A model generated the notes under the pieces. That model ran no database searches and was not told where the DNA came from. It saw nothing but the letters and a program-made list of their open reading frames with translations. This document shows, piece after piece, positions 62,416 through 64,000 of a stretch of 64,000 bases of DNA (the stretch's first letter is position 1; every line of letters starts with the position of its first letter). Source of the stretch: Muribaculaceae bacterium (GTDB lineage: Bacteria > Bacteroidota > Bacteroidia > Bacteroidales > Muribaculaceae); NCBI GenBank assembly GCA_017935045.1, contig JAGBIJ010000045.1:1-64000 (forward strand). Direction: 5' to 3'. Made by a program: the position numbers and the translations under genes.

Positions 62416-64000
62416 TCATTTCAATATAAATGTAACATTTCCGATGGACGTAGTTATCACATATAGGCCACGCTGCAACTCCGAACAATCAATCGTGATT
62501 CGGCTGCTGCCGGGAGTCTCGTCCACCACTTTATAGCCCGATGCGCTGTACACCCTTATCGGTTCGCCAGGAGCCACACCGTCGATCGTCAGCATATTGT
62601 CCTTGATACGAAGCGCAGGCTTGAGGTTTTTTACAGTTTCCACACCACTGGACAATTCGCGTTCATAGAAAATTTCGTTGCCGTCCGCAAGAGCCAGCAC
62701 GCATCCTTCGGGCGGTGTGAAACGTATGGTGCAATCTATGGATATGCTGGCCGTTTGGCCGGCCTCAAGCTGCAATTCCGGACCGGCATACGCGCCGAGC
62801 TCGCCCTGAGTGCCGTTCGGACTGACCAGTACTACACGCGGAGCCGGGCTGCTGCCGGCATAATGGGATGTGATATCGGCAGTCACAGTAAACTCCTGAC
62901 CGGCTGCAAGTTTATCCGGAATATCAGCATTGCTTGCTTTAAGCAGAGCCTGAGAAGTCAGCGAGTTCTCAAAAGTGGCGTAATGGTGTCCGACATGCAC
63001 GTCAATCGTACTGACTTTATCGGCGCCGATACCTATACGACGCCATTTGCCGGAAGGCTTGCCGGCATCATCCGTACAAACTACAGGACGCGCAATATAG
63101 TCGCCTGCCGGCAGTACATCGCGGGTAATGCCGGCCGAGATATAGTAATTCCCGTAATAAGGTTCAAGCATATTGCTCGAACGCTCGGATATATAATAAG
63201 CCGTGCCGTCAGTCTTGGAGACGAACTCCGCTCCCGTCCACAGAGGGATGGTCTCCGGCGAGAGAGTGTCGTTGTAGAACGCAGGACTTTGGGTATTGGC
63301 CATACCCATTATCATGTACATATCCAGATTGCCTATCGGAGTAGTGCTTACAAGGTCGCCGTAAGTAAAAAACACCGGGATGGTCTCGTCTCCCTGCTGC
63401 GCCGGGCGCACCCCGAACAGCGCGGCCTGCCCCTGCGTGAAATCATTGCCACCGCCCGCCTGATCGCTGCCGTTGGGCGTGAGCGCGGTCAGAGGGAAAT
63501 AACCGTCGGCTGTGCCGCCCCATCCCCAGTTGAAATGAAACATGCCGCTCTCCGCGTTATAGCCGTCGCAGACGAAGCAATGGCCGCCGCTCTCCGAACT
63601 GCCCTCATAGATCACAGGGCGTCCGCCGGTCAGCTCACTATAAAGCATTCCGGTCCAATCGCTGTCCGTATAGTTGGCCTTCATCTCATGGCGTATGGAG
63701 GGAGAATAGCCGAAATACTTCAGCAGAGCCACGCCGGCCTTACGCAGCGGAGTGCCGCTCTGATTATATCCGCCGTAGAAATAGTCCATCTCCGTGGCCA
63801 CACCTAAATGCGCCATCAGCTTAGCCACTTCGGCGCAAGACTCGGCACTGCTGTCGCCGTTATAGACGGGCTGCATAAGCGACCAGTCGTATGCGCTGCC
63901 GCCGAAATCAGCCGACAGCGTATAGCTCTTTCCGTTGATATCATCAGTATAGCTATGGCTACCCGTGCCCTTAGCAGGGAATTTATGATAATACATTACC
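62416..64000 (-). CDS. Secreted C10-family cysteine protease, partial
   Basis: The C-terminal part (about 528 codons) of a second streptopain-like protease; the signal peptide, propeptide and catalytic Cys lie beyond the right edge of the window. Visible are the region after the Cys helix (MYYHKFPAKGTGSHSY), the catalytic His in GGHCFVCDGY, and FHFNWGWGGTADGYF. Two Ig-like domains and a Por/T9SS-like end (IRVYSASGYKV to NVTFILK) follow. It is a paralogue of the next gene, sharing the domain order. Together they indicate a tandem duplication. Confidence 0.9.
   Translation of the reverse strand, partial: VMYYHKFPAKGTGSHSYTDDINGKSYTLSADFGGSAYDWSLMQPVYNGDSSAESCAEVAKLMAHLGVATEMDYFYGGYNQSGTPLRKAGVALLKYFGYSPSIRHEMKANYTDSDWTGMLYSELTGGRPVIYEGSSESGGHCFVCDGYNAESGMFHFNWGWGGTADGYFPLTALTPNGSDQAGGGNDFTQGQAALFGVRPAQQGDETIPVFFTYGDLVSTTPIGNLDMYMIMGMANTQSPAFYNDTLSPETIPLWTGAEFVSKTDGTAYYISERSSNMLEPYYGNYYISAGITRDVLPAGDYIARPVVCTDDAGKPSGKWRRIGIGADKVSTIDVHVGHHYATFENSLTSQALLKASNADIPDKLAAGQEFTVTADITSHYAGSSPAPRVVLVSPNGTQGELGAYAGPELQLEAGQTASISIDCTIRFTPPEGCVLALADGNEIFYERELSSGVETVKNLKPALRIKDNMLTIDGVAPGEPIRVYSASGYKVVDETPGSSRITIDCSELQRGLYVITTSIGNVTFILK

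Overview
The window looks like a chromosome segment of a moderately GC-rich gut Bacteroidales, most likely a Muribaculaceae-type organism (family assignment is inference). Seen directly: many start regions carry the Bacteroidetes promoter pattern TTG/TTTG - about 20 bp - TAnnTTTG in place of E. coli-type boxes. There are signal-peptide lipoproteins, Por/T9SS-like C-terminal sorting segments, OprP-type porins, C10 cysteine proteases, an imelysin and a large IspG. No rRNA, tRNA or CRISPR array was recognised.

Layout. 1-3.2 kb: the right part of an AT-richer accessory island, with a tyrosine recombinase and two unknown genes. 3.3-5.7 kb: an M28 peptidase/glutaminyl-cyclase-like lipoprotein and tyrS. 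5.7-9.8 kb (minus): psd-pssA-DUF4834-HAD-histidine kinase, a phosphatidylethanolamine operon with an orphan sensor kinase at its end. 9.8-12.9 kb: an RluA-type pseudouridine synthase, purE and ispG. 12.95-15.7 kb (minus): rpoN-tcdA-lolD. 15.9-18.4 kb: a TPR membrane protein, a lipoprotein and an acyltransferase. 18.5-23.9 kb: a galactoside operon (GH2 beta-galactosidase, galK, galM, lipoprotein). 24.0-31.4 kb: a cobalamin riboswitch followed by one giant 2301-residue modular surface protein. 31.6-32.5 kb: outer-membrane phospholipase A.

32.5-42.1 kb (minus) is one tightly packed eight-gene operon: porin, imelysin lipoprotein, di-haem oxidoreductase, second porin, mono-haem lipoprotein, Rid/chorismatase-like protein, fused ResB-CcsA cytochrome c maturation protein and DAHP synthase. 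A 321-bp MITE with 33-bp terminal inverted repeats sits in its 5' leader. 42.6-48.9 kb: an esterase-like lipoprotein, an M6 metalloprotease, a TPR protein, a 50-residue lipoprotein, an RsmI-like methyltransferase and a YycJ-like hydrolase. 48.9-54.5 kb (minus): cvpA-sufC-sufD-sufS and a PEGA/Sel1 protein; sufB is not in the locus. 54.8-57.7 kb: succinyl-CoA:acetate CoA-transferase and miaB, driven from interlocked face-to-face promoters. 57.8-64 kb (minus): an exported-protein operon with two tandem C10 proteases (one cut by the window end), a small exported protein, a second PEGA/Sel1-type paralogue and an unknown exported protein.

The two candidate new systems are (i) the riboswitch-controlled giant protein, which combines CUB-like/BNR-associated repeats, a beta-helix and a DUF4465-type domain and may capture cobamides at the cell surface, and (ii) the porin-imelysin-di-haem oxidoreductase-cytochrome maturation operon, which also carries aromatic-pathway genes. 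Functions for both are inferred from domains and context.
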